Shown here piece by piece: positions 1 to 6,705 of a DNA stretch of 8,643 bases. A model generated the notes under the pieces. It did no database searches, had not been told where the DNA came from, and was given only the letters and a program-made list of their open reading frames with translations. The position numbers and the translations under genes are program-made. The first letter of the stretch is position 1. Every line of letters starts with the position of its first letter. Source of the DNA: Acidobacteriaceae bacterium (GTDB lineage: Bacteria; Acidobacteriota; Terriglobia; Terriglobales; Acidobacteriaceae); NCBI GenBank assembly GCA_003156235.1, contig PMGP01000459.1, forward strand, positions 11,403 to 20,045, written 5' to 3'.

Positions 1-93
1 GAGGAAGTGAGATTCTTGTTTGACATAGCGGATCAATTCTAGCCCACGACCCTGCCGGAGAACGAGTCGCCAACCGGCCGGTGAGCGTGGCGT

Positions 94-1158
94 CTAGGTT
101 GTGGCCAGCGCCGCGCGGTGAGCGGGGAGGACGCTGATTCCCGTCAGCTCGATTTGCGGGGTGAGAAAACCTGGAAGCACAGGCTCCTTTTGCATGAGGC
201 CGGAGGTGAGATATTTTTTGTTGTCGTCGGAAAAGACGGTGACTACGATTGCATCCGGCGCAAGCATCTGCTGAGCTTTGACGGCGGCGAGGAAGTTGCA
301 GCCGGAGGAGATGCCCACGCCGAGGCCGAGGCAGGCGGCCAGATTCTGCGCCATCAGGATGGAGTCGCCGTCGGAGATCGCGATTGGAGCATCCAGCGCC
401 GCGAGATCGACAATCGCCGGGATGAACTCATCGCTGATTCCCTGGATGCGATGGGAGCCGACTTTGCAGCCGGTGGAGAGGGTGGGCGACTCGGCTGGCT
501 CGACGGGATGAACGCGCATCGAAGGATTGCGGGAGCGGAGATAGTTGCCCACGCCCATCACCGTGCCGCCGGTGCCGACGCCGGCCACAAACGCATCGGG
601 GCGGAGGCCGGCGGCTTCCAGTTGCATCCAGATTTCAGGACCGGTGGATTGTTCGTGCGCCTCGACGTTGCCGTGGTTGGAAAACTGGCGGGGGAGAAAG
701 ACGCCGCCCTCGTGGGCCAGCTCCTCGGTCATGCGGATGCTGCCCAGAAAGCCGCCCTGCTCGCGCGAAACGGGAACCACGGTGGCGCCAAAGCTCTGCA
801 TGAGGCGGGTGCGCTCGATGCTCATCCAGTCGGGCATGAAGATTTTTACGGGGTGGCCGAGGGCGTGGCCGAGGGCGGCAAAGGAGATGCCGGTGTTGCC
901 GCTGGTGGCTTCGGCGATGGTGTCGGTGGGCTTGATGGCTCCTTCCAGGTAGGCGGTCTTGAGAATGTGGAAGGCCATGCGGTCCTTGATGCTGCCGGTC
1001 AGATTGCCCTGCTCGCATTTGGCGTAGAGCGTGCGCTGGGAGCCGCGAAAGAGGAACTCGATGGCCAGCAGATGAGTGTTGCCGATGAGGCGAGCCAGAT
1101 GGGCCAGCCTTGGTTGCACGCGAATCAACCGCTCATCTTCGGGAGGGTTACAGGTCAT
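94..1158 (-). CDS. PLP-dependent cysteine synthase family protein (OASS/CBS-like, fold type II)
   Basis: 354 aa. Probable cytosolic beta-replacement enzyme of the O-acetylserine sulfhydrylase/cystathionine beta-synthase family, which makes cysteine from an activated serine and sulfide. Visible motifs in order: LIGNT (residues 24-28) near the N-terminus; GSIKDR (55-60) with K58 as the likely Schiff-base lysine; TSGNTG (85-90), the substrate-binding loop; GVGTGGT (193-199), the PLP phosphate loop; VEPAES (219-224); GISDEF (240-245); and SSGCN (284-288), whose serine should contact the PLP ring nitrogen. A tail around SDDNKKY (310-316) resembles that of one bacterial cysteine synthase subfamily. 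It is about 40 residues longer than a typical CysK, split between both ends. The ATG at 1158 has AGAGGA (1169-1174, read on the minus strand) 10 nt upstream, and TAAAAT at 1178-1183 could be a -10 box, without a convincing -35. It lies 150 bp downstream of the large glycan gene on the same strand; the gap holds two hairpins, so co-transcription is uncertain. The exact acceptor/donor (O-acetylserine, O-phosphoserine or serine) cannot be read from the sequence. Confidence 0.92.
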   Translation of the reverse strand: MTCNPPEDERLIRVQPRLAHLARLIGNTHLLAIEFLFRGSQRTLYAKCEQGNLTGSIKDRMAFHILKTAYLEGAIKPTDTIAEATSGNTGISFAALGHALGHPVKIFMPDWMSIERTRLMQSFGATVVPVSREQGGFLGSIRMTEELAHEGGVFLPRQFSNHGNVEAHEQSTGPEIWMQLEAAGLRPDAFVAGVGTGGTVMGVGNYLRSRNPSMRVHPVEPAESPTLSTGCKVGSHRIQGISDEFIPAIVDLAALDAPIAISDGDSILMAQNLAACLGLGVGISSGCNFLAAVKAQQMLAPDAIVVTVFSDDNKKYLTSGLMQKEPVLPGFLTPQIELTGISVLPAHRAALATT

Positions 1159-1235
1159 GATTTTGGAGTCCTCTGCTATTTTACGCGGAGCGGCTCGTGC
1201 GAAGTCCGTGTGATTTAGTCATTGTGCCTGGATAT

Positions 1236-1279
1236 GTGCGGGCGAGGACGCCCGCACGACAGCCGGCCGGGAGGCCGGC
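1236..1279. repeat. Tandem pair of GC-rich hairpins
   Basis: Two perfect inverted repeats sit 4 bp apart. The first has 9-bp arms, 1236-1244 and 1249-1257, around the loop AGGA; the second has 7-bp arms, 1262-1268 and 1273-1279, around GGGA. There is no T-tract on either strand, so a classical intrinsic terminator is unlikely. The two-hairpin design with short purine loops looks like a dispersed extragenic palindromic repeat. It lies between the end of the GH18/deacetylase/GT2 gene and the start of the cysteine synthase gene and could reduce read-through or protect the 3' end of the upstream mRNA; that role is inference. Confidence 0.75.
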
Positions 1280-1308
1280 GCTACACTCCTGCCATTGCGG
1301 TCGCGGTG

Positions 1309-4300
1309 CTAGGCGGATTCGGTCATGGCTACGGTGCGCTCGCTCATGAGGGCGGTGCGTTCGATTTTGTCCCAGTTGAAGGGCTTGCCGTCGATGGCGC
1401 GCTTCATGGTCTTGAAGAGGACGATGGAAAAGAGCTGGCGGTAGGCGAAGCGTTGCAGCCAGATGTGGAAGAGGAGCCAGTAGTCTCCCTTGTTGGCGGG
1501 ATGGCGGCGCTCCAGCGAGAAGGCGACCGCGGAGGTGATGAAGTCGATGACCATGAAGCCGAGGAAGAAGACCAGCAGCCTGTAGAAGTCGGTGGGCGAG
1601 GCGGAGAGGGGATGGAAGTAGCGGTCGATGAAGTAATTGACGATGCCGGCCAGGAACATGAAATCGATGAAAGGGGAGACCAGGGGGAGCAGCATCTGGA
1701 AGATGAGGATGTTGGGCAGGGCGAAGTAACCCATGGCCTTGTTGCGGACAAAGGCGGCGCGATGCTTCCAGACGGCTTGTAAAATTCCGAACGACCAGCG
1801 GAAGCGTTGGCGCATCAGGCCATGGGCGTCGATGGGGGCCTCGGTGAAGGCCAGGGCGCGATCCTCGTAGACGACTTTGAATTGCTGCTCGAGGAGGTTC
1901 ATGGTGAGGTCGGCATCCTCGGCCACGGTGTTGATGGGGTAGCCGCCGGCGGCTTTGACGGGGGCGGCGCGCCATGCGCCGATGGCTCCAGGAACGACGG
2001 TGACGACGTTGAACAGGTCGAGGGCGCGGCGCTCGAAGTTCTGGCTGGTGATGTATTCGAGGGCCTGCCAGCGGGTCCACAGGTTGACGCGATTGCCGAC
2101 CTTGGCGTTTCCGGCGACGGCGCCGACGAGCGGGTCCTCGAAGTGGGGGATGAGCTTGGTGATGGCGTCGGGGGCGATGACGGTGTCGGCATCGATGCCG
2201 ACATAAAATTCCTCCGTCATGCGGTCGAGGGCGAAGTTGAGGGCGGCGGCTTTGCCTCCGTTTTGCTTGGAGAGTACCTGAACGCGGCCAGCGGCGATTT
2301 CGGCGGCATAGGCCTGGCGGGCGACATCGAAGGTGTGGTCGGTAGAGCCGTCGTCGATGACGATGACGTGGAGGCTGGCGTAATCAGAGTTGAGCACCGA
2401 GCGGACGGTGCGCACGATGACCTTTTCCTCGTTGAAGGCGGGGATGAGGACGGCGACGCGGGGATTGAATCCGGGCGAGGCGGCGGGATGTGGGGGGCGC
2501 ATGCGCTCGATGACGGCGAAGATGCCGACCAGCAGGAGGCGCGCGCTCATGAGAATGTTGCCGACGAAGAAGAACAGCATGATGAACTCGCCGACAACGG
2601 CCATGCTGGAGAAGGCGATGGAGTCAGGCAGGGCGCGCAGGTATTGGCGGAAGGTGATTTTGGGCATCACCTCGTCAGTGGTTTTTCCCATCAGCGAGGA
2701 GACGGGGACGATGGCGTAGCCGTGAGCGCGGAGAGCGTCAATGAGGACGGGCAGGGCGGCGACGGTGGCGGAGCGGTTGCCGCCGCCGTCGTGCAGCAGG
2801 ATGATGGAGCCGCGGAACTGCGGCTTGGTCTTCATGAGCTGCAACTGGTCGAGGACGACCTGGGTGATCTCGGCGGGCGTCTTGCGGGGATTCACGTTCC
2901 AGTCGTTGGTGTCGATTTTGCTGCCGACGATGGTGTATCCGGCCTGCTGAATGCGCTCGATGGGAGCGGCCTGGTCATCGGTGCCCGGCTCCTCGTCAAT
3001 GTCGTAGGGGGGACGGAAGTAGAGCGGCTGGATGCCGAGCTTGCTGGCGAAGAGGCGCTCGGTGAACTTGAGTTCGAGTTCGAGCTGGCGGGTGGAAATT
3101 TCGCTGATGTCGGGATGGGTCCAGGTGTGGTTGCCGATCTCATGGCCCTCGCGCACCACGCGCTTCATGAGGCCGACGTTTGCCTGCCCCTCGGCGCCGA
3201 TCAGCATGAAGGTTGCCTTGGCGCCCTTGTCGCGGAGGACATCGAGAATTTTGGGCGTCCACTTGGGATCGGGGCCGTCGTCGAAGGAGAGAGCGACTTC
3301 ATTGGGGTGGTATCCGTATTGCTCGATGACGTAGGTGCGCGGATAGACATCCATGTGCTCATCGAGGATGAGCTTGCGGCGGGGGTCGGGCTCATCGGTG
3401 TCCACCTGGACAGTGCGCTTGCCGGGCTTGGGCGTATCGGTGATGCGGATGATGTCGCCGTCGCCCTCGGCGTCTACATCATGGCTGGGCTGGACCACGC
3501 CTAGGTCTTGCAGGGAGTCGGAGTTGCTGGGCTTGTCCCACACGCTCCACAGGGAGCTGTCCTCCGCTCCCAGGCGCCAGAGCGCGAAGGTTTGCAGGCC
3601 CAGGGCGCGGGCGGCGCGCATCTGGTTGAGCAACGTGACGCCATCGAGGAACCAGATGACGTGGCGCTGGTTCAAGTCCTCGTCGATGTACTCGAAGTGA
3701 GGATTGAGAGTGTCGGGATCGAGGCTGAGTTCGGCCTCGGCATCGGAGGCGTGCTGCCATGCGTCAGAGACCGAGAGCACATCGGTGTTGAGTACCTCTG
3801 GCGGCTTGGAATGCCCGCCGAATCTCCCTTTTTTGGGGATGGAGAGCGTCCAGTCGTAGCCGTAGTTGCCTAAGGCGCAGATGATCTTTTCTTTGGGAAC
3901 AATTTTGACTACGCGTTGCAGGTTGGCCACGAACCAATCCTGGCTGGCGATGGGTCCGGGATCGCTCGCGATCTCGTGCTGGTCGTAGTTCATGAGCACA
4001 ATGCCGTCGGAGTTGGCGGCAATGCGCTTCAAGGCGTCGTCATTGGTGGAGACCAAAGTGCTGACGTAAAGCCGCAGATTGCGGGAATGCAGGTCGGCAT
4101 AGAGTTCCTGGATGAAGTTCAGATAAACCGGAGTGGAGCCTTCAGGCAGGTTTTCCAGGTCCAGCGATAGTCCGCGATAGACGGGAAAGGCGGCAAAAAA
4201 GCGAATGATTTGCTGGCGCAGCGCAGCGCGCTTTGAAGCGTCGGCCAGGACGCCGGCGATGGCCGGATCCCAGCTCTGGAAGATGGAGTTGTAGTTGTTG

Positions 4301-4842
4301 ACGTGCGGAAAGACCTCGATGTCAGCCTTGGTTGCCTCGATGACCCGCTTGATCCTGTTGGAGTCGTCGGGGTCGTGCACCGTGGCGCCGTCCACGATTG
4401 CGTACTCATGGCGGTGGTCCGAGCTAGTGGCCATCAACGTTCCCTGGGGAGAGTTGATGTGCAGCCACTGCGGGAAGAGCAAGTCGATCTGTTGGATGTG
4501 CTCCTTGAAGGAGGAGTAGCTGGCGGGGTCGTCTTGCACGTAGTAGGCGGCGCGCAAACCTTCGCCGGAGTTGAGGGGGATATCGGAGGGCTTGCGGGTG
4601 GTCTTGCGGCGCGCGGGGCGCTGTTCTTTCAGGCCGTGCAACAGAATGGCACGGTCGGGCAGCGCCTTGTAGTTGTGCCTGGAGGCGGGCAGCAGAAGCT
4701 CTGGCATCTGCTGATAACGCAGCACATTGTAGATAAAAATCGCCACCACCAGCGTGGAAATCACGGCTGCGGCATCAAGAATGCGGCGCAGGCGTTTCCA
4801 GCGCTTCCGTTGCGGGTCGAAGAATATCTGCTTATCCGGCAT
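1309..4842 (-). CDS. Tri-modular GH18-like / polysaccharide deacetylase / GT2 glycosyltransferase membrane protein
   Basis: 1177 aa. Short basic N-terminus, then a membrane segment (about 22-40). Domain 1 (about 95-440) is GH18-like: RGLSLDLENLP (223-233) aligns with the DGxDxDxE signature but keeps only D228 and the proton-donor position E230, and LWRLGAEDSSLW (421-432) is the typical C-terminal strand/tryptophan region. Domain 2 (about 505-715) is a NodB/CE4 deacetylase with the expected metal and catalytic motifs: SFDDGP (519-524), HTWTH (572-576), FRPPY (609-613), DTNDW (644-648) and LLHDGG (682-687). Membrane segments follow (about 740-775). Domain 3 is a processive-type GT2: VAVLIPAFNEE (796-806), DDGSTD (830-835), DAD (884-886), AEDAD (974-978) and RQRFRW (1011-1016), then about three to four C-terminal membrane helices. 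The expected topology has the GH18 and deacetylase parts outside the membrane and GT2 in the cytoplasm. By analogy with PgaB (deacetylase plus hydrolase) and PgaC (GT2), it may polymerise, export and modify a GlcNAc-type glycan; the substrate is inferred. The ATG at 4842 lacks a strong ribosome site; AGGA lies about 18 nt upstream. Confidence 0.93.
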   Translation of the reverse strand: MPDKQIFFDPQRKRWKRLRRILDAAAVISTLVVAIFIYNVLRYQQMPELLLPASRHNYKALPDRAILLHGLKEQRPARRKTTRKPSDIPLNSGEGLRAAYYVQDDPASYSSFKEHIQQIDLLFPQWLHINSPQGTLMATSSDHRHEYAIVDGATVHDPDDSNRIKRVIEATKADIEVFPHVNNYNSIFQSWDPAIAGVLADASKRAALRQQIIRFFAAFPVYRGLSLDLENLPEGSTPVYLNFIQELYADLHSRNLRLYVSTLVSTNDDALKRIAANSDGIVLMNYDQHEIASDPGPIASQDWFVANLQRVVKIVPKEKIICALGNYGYDWTLSIPKKGRFGGHSKPPEVLNTDVLSVSDAWQHASDAEAELSLDPDTLNPHFEYIDEDLNQRHVIWFLDGVTLLNQMRAARALGLQTFALWRLGAEDSSLWSVWDKPSNSDSLQDLGVVQPSHDVDAEGDGDIIRITDTPKPGKRTVQVDTDEPDPRRKLILDEHMDVYPRTYVIEQYGYHPNEVALSFDDGPDPKWTPKILDVLRDKGAKATFMLIGAEGQANVGLMKRVVREGHEIGNHTWTHPDISEISTRQLELELKFTERLFASKLGIQPLYFRPPYDIDEEPGTDDQAAPIERIQQAGYTIVGSKIDTNDWNVNPRKTPAEITQVVLDQLQLMKTKPQFRGSIILLHDGGGNRSATVAALPVLIDALRAHGYAIVPVSSLMGKTTDEVMPKITFRQYLRALPDSIAFSSMAVVGEFIMLFFFVGNILMSARLLLVGIFAVIERMRPPHPAASPGFNPRVAVLIPAFNEEKVIVRTVRSVLNSDYASLHVIVIDDGSTDHTFDVARQAYAAEIAAGRVQVLSKQNGGKAAALNFALDRMTEEFYVGIDADTVIAPDAITKLIPHFEDPLVGAVAGNAKVGNRVNLWTRWQALEYITSQNFERRALDLFNVVTVVPGAIGAWRAAPVKAAGGYPINTVAEDADLTMNLLEQQFKVVYEDRALAFTEAPIDAHGLMRQRFRWSFGILQAVWKHRAAFVRNKAMGYFALPNILIFQMLLPLVSPFIDFMFLAGIVNYFIDRYFHPLSASPTDFYRLLVFFLGFMVIDFITSAVAFSLERRHPANKGDYWLLFHIWLQRFAYRQLFSIVLFKTMKRAIDGKPFNWDKIERTALMSERTVAMTESA

Positions 4843-4938
4843 GAGGTGCTTTTCTAATCCTAACCGTGAAAAATGGCCTGCGAAAAAACGGGAGCGCGAA
4901 AACCGGAAAAACAGTCTACGCTATACAGTACGAATCGT
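4843..4938. promoter_or_regulatory. Divergent intergenic region, presumed to hold promoters for both flanking genes
   Basis: This 96-bp gap separates the divergent GH18/deacetylase/GT2 gene and the GT-C gene if the latter starts at 4939. It is A-rich on the plus strand (runs of A near 4869-4872, 4883-4887, 4899-4902 and 4907-4911) compared with the GC-rich coding DNA on both sides. Weak candidate -10 boxes are TATACA at 4922-4927 (plus strand) and TAGGAT just upstream of the minus-strand start; neither has a recognisable TTGACA-like partner. The promoter assignment therefore rests mainly on gene layout and base composition. Confidence 0.35.
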
Positions 4939-6705
4939 ATGGAAGCCGCCCCTAAGAGTCAATCGACAGCCTGTTGCCGGATACGTTTCCCTCTGGCCGG
5001 CTCCCTGTCTGTCCTGCTGGCCCTGGCCTCCGGGCTGGCGTTGCGGCTGTGGATGCTGAAGCAGTTTTTCAATCTCGACGGCGACCCGCTGATCTACGGC
5101 GACCTGGCCAAAAATCTATTGTTGCATGGCAGTTATGCCCTGACGGGGAGCGGCGGCGCGCTGGATCCCTCGCTGATCAGGCTGCCGGGCTACCCGCTGT
5201 TTCTGGCGCTTTGCTTCCGCCTCTTCGGGATGGAAAACTACGTTTCGGCGGCCTGGATGCAGATTGGGCTGGAGCTGGCCGGCTGCCTGCTGCTGGCCGA
5301 TTTTGCTCGCCGGATAGCCCCCGTACGGCTCAAGTCCGGGGTCCCCGGCGACGGGTCTTTGTCGCTGGGGTGGAGCACCGGGGCCGCGCACTGCACACTG
5401 TGGCTGGCCGCGCTTTGTCCCTTTACCGCGGTTTATGCCGCCGAGCCGCTGACCGAGGGACTCACATTGTTTGCCATCGCGCTGGCGCTGTGGTCGGCGG
5501 CCCGCTTCAGAGTGCGGCCGGGATGGGCGGCGGCGCTCGCGTTTACCTTTGCGGTGACCTTTGCGGCCCTGCTCAGGCCGGACGGGGCGCTGGTGGCGGT
5601 GGCCCTGGCGCCGGCGTTGCTGATTGGGCTGGGGCGCAAAGAGGGCGAGCTTCCTTCCGGGGCTAAAGCCCACGGTGGTTTTATCGGCTTTATGCGGGGG
5701 TTAAAACCCCCGCCTCCCTCCGTAACGACGCTTGCCGCAGGGGCTAAAGCCCACGTTATTGTTGCAGGCTCTACGGCACGACTAAAGTCGTGCCCTGACA
5801 CTTCTTGCAGCCAGGATGAAGTTTTTCCTCAGCCGGGAAAGTCGTGCCCTGACACCTGCCAGAGTAAATTCACGGCCTGCAAAGCCCCTCATCTGACCCG
5901 GATGGCCGTGGTCTGCGTGCTGCTGGCGCTGATGCCGTTTGCCGCCTGGAGCTGGCGCAATTGGCGGGTCTTCCACGTTTTTCAGCCGCTGGCGCCGCGA
6001 CAGGCCATCAATCCAGGAGAAATCTCCTATCCCGGATGGGAGCGTTGGGGCAAGACCTGGTGCCTGGACTTTGTCTCCACCTCGGAGATCTTCTGGAACA
6101 TTCCCGGCAACACTCTGGAGATGGACAAGCTGCCGAGCCGTGCCTTCGATTCCCCGGCCCAGCAAGCCGAAACTGCCAGGCTGGCGGCGGATTACAACCT
6201 GAATAAAGAACTGACGCCGGAGATCGATGCCCGCTTTGGCCGGCTGGCCGATGAACGGATTGCCGCCCACCCGCTGCGATCAACCCTGTGGCTGCCGCTG
6301 GGGCGGATGGCGGATATGTGGCTCAGGCCGCGGGTGGAAAACCTGCCCATCGAGCTGGACTGGTGGAACTACGGCGAGCACAAGGACGAGACCTGCCTGA
6401 GTTGGGCCTACGCGGGGTTAAATGCTTTGTACCTGCTGCTGGGAGTTGCGGGATTGTGTCTCAGGCCGCGATTCTCCACCCCAAGGTCGACGACCTGTCC
6501 TTGGGGGCCCCGGTTCTGGCGCGCGATGCTGGCTTACATGCTGCTGCGCAGCGCCCTGCTGACGACCATCGCGGCGCCCGAGGCGCGCTACACGCTGGAG
6601 TGCTTTCCGATGCTTTTTGCGCTGGGCGGAGTTGCGCTCTACCGGTTCACGCGCGTGGTTTTGCTGGTGGTTTTCAGGGTGAAGACGCCGGCCGGCAAAG
6701 GCTGA
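4939..6705 (+). CDS. GT-C type (ArnT/PMT-like, GT39/GT83 style) integral membrane glycosyltransferase with repeat insertions
   Basis: 588 aa from the ATG at 4939. Probable polyprenyl-phosphate-sugar dependent transferase acting on the outer face of the cytoplasmic membrane. About eleven hydrophobic segments (near residues 18-38, 84-98, 106-126, 150-168, 172-190, 195-212, 214-232, 321-341, 488-508, 528-547, 556-580). The first external loop carries acidic residues in DGDPLIYGDLAKNL (47-60), followed by LPGYP (82-86); RNWRVF (340-345) and APEARYTLE (546-554) are also typical of the class. Residues about 235-320, in the loop before RMAVVCVLLAL, are low-similarity and are encoded by hairpin repeats; residues 133-146 and 512-525 coincide with two further 40-bp repeats. 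The frame survives all three. An in-frame ATG at 4873 would add 22 residues, but those codons are A-rich and unlike the rest of the gene and would leave only 30 bp for two divergent promoters, so 4939 is preferred. No clear ribosome site precedes either start. The sugar and acceptor are unknown; whether the protein is active with its inserts is uncertain. Confidence 0.82.
   Translation: MEAAPKSQSTACCRIRFPLAGSLSVLLALASGLALRLWMLKQFFNLDGDPLIYGDLAKNLLLHGSYALTGSGGALDPSLIRLPGYPLFLALCFRLFGMENYVSAAWMQIGLELAGCLLLADFARRIAPVRLKSGVPGDGSLSLGWSTGAAHCTLWLAALCPFTAVYAAEPLTEGLTLFAIALALWSAARFRVRPGWAAALAFTFAVTFAALLRPDGALVAVALAPALLIGLGRKEGELPSGAKAHGGFIGFMRGLKPPPPSVTTLAAGAKAHVIVAGSTARLKSCPDTSCSQDEVFPQPGKSCPDTCQSKFTACKAPHLTRMAVVCVLLALMPFAAWSWRNWRVFHVFQPLAPRQAINPGEISYPGWERWGKTWCLDFVSTSEIFWNIPGNTLEMDKLPSRAFDSPAQQAETARLAADYNLNKELTPEIDARFGRLADERIAAHPLRSTLWLPLGRMADMWLRPRVENLPIELDWWNYGEHKDETCLSWAYAGLNALYLLLGVAGLCLRPRFSTPRSTTCPWGPRFWRAMLAYMLLRSALLTTIAAPEARYTLECFPMLFALGGVALYRFTRVVLLVVFRVKTPAGKG
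5336..5375 (-). repeat. 40-bp hairpin module, copy 1 (minus orientation), inside the GT-C gene
   Basis: Read on the minus strand it begins CTCCACCCC (5375 down to 5367) and ends GGGGACCCCGG (5346 down to 5336). Internal arms 5343-5352 and 5361-5370 form a 10-bp stem with one mismatch around an 8-nt loop. The same 40-bp layout recurs at 6474-6513 on the plus strand with the same outer 9-mer, an 11-mer tail differing at one base, and a different but again self-complementary centre. It encodes residues 133-146 of the GT-C protein, a Gly/Ser-rich stretch between membrane segments. Confidence 0.75.
5651..5880 (+). repeat. In-frame cluster of CTAAAG-centred hairpin repeats within the GT-C gene
   Basis: Contents: the 15-mer ggggctaaagcccac at 5659-5673 and again, identical, at 5740-5754, each a small hairpin (arms such as 5660-5664/5667-5671); a perfect 7-bp stem with loop TTAAAA at 5694-5713; and a perfect 9-bp stem with a 2-nt loop at 5775-5794. 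The 18-mer aaagtcgtgccctgacac occurs at 5784-5801 and again at 5838-5855, where it lacks its left arm. The block has no stop codon in the host frame and encodes about 80 residues with little hydrophobicity between two membrane segments of the GT-C protein. Edges are approximate (perhaps 5646-5898). It looks like several repeat units inserted side by side. Confidence 0.8.
5784..5855 (+). repeat. Direct repeat pair, 18 bp, spaced 54 bp start to start
   Basis: aaagtcgtgccctgacac is identical at 5784-5801 and 5838-5855. The spacing is exactly 18 codons, so both copies are read in the same frame and give the peptide KSCPDT twice. The first copy includes the right arm and part of the loop of the 5775-5794 hairpin. 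The second has no matching left arm, so it looks like a truncated element or the product of a partial duplication. Confidence 0.8.
6474..6513 (+). repeat. 40-bp hairpin module, copy 2 (plus orientation), inside the GT-C gene
   Basis: It begins ctccacccc (6474-6482) and ends with an 11-bp tail (6503-6513) matching copy 1 at ten positions. Arms CCCCAAGG (6479-6486) and CCTTGGGG (6499-6506) pair perfectly, and an inner 6-bp inverted repeat (6484-6489/6491-6496) offers an alternative fold. It encodes residues 512-525 of the GT-C protein (FSTPRSTTCPWGPR), between a membrane segment ending near LRPR and the next one starting near FWRAML. This is consistent with insertion into a loop. Confidence 0.75.

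Noticed and set aside
20..48. TTGACA at 20-25 as a -35 box
   Set aside because: No acceptable -10 hexamer lies 16-18 bp downstream, and no plus-strand gene follows.
1..93. Open frame continuing for 31 codons after the cysteine synthase stop, in the same frame to the window edge
   Set aside because: A run this short without stops is expected by chance at this GC content, and no motif or start is visible.
118..1218. Plus-strand open frame opposite the cysteine synthase gene
   Set aside because: The minus strand encodes all PLP-enzyme motifs; the plus-strand translation is low-complexity and motif-free.
1807..3504. Long plus-strand open frame of 565 codons opposite the GH18/deacetylase/GT2 gene
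   Set aside because: It is antisense to a gene with many intact catalytic motifs; its Gly/Asp/Val/Glu-rich translation is the usual artefact of GC-biased third positions, with no recognisable domain.
4873..4938. Upstream in-frame ATG of the GT-C gene
   Set aside because: The 22 extra codons are A-rich and unlike the GC-rich codon use after 4939, there is no ribosome site, and it would leave only 30 bp between divergent genes. It cannot be fully excluded.
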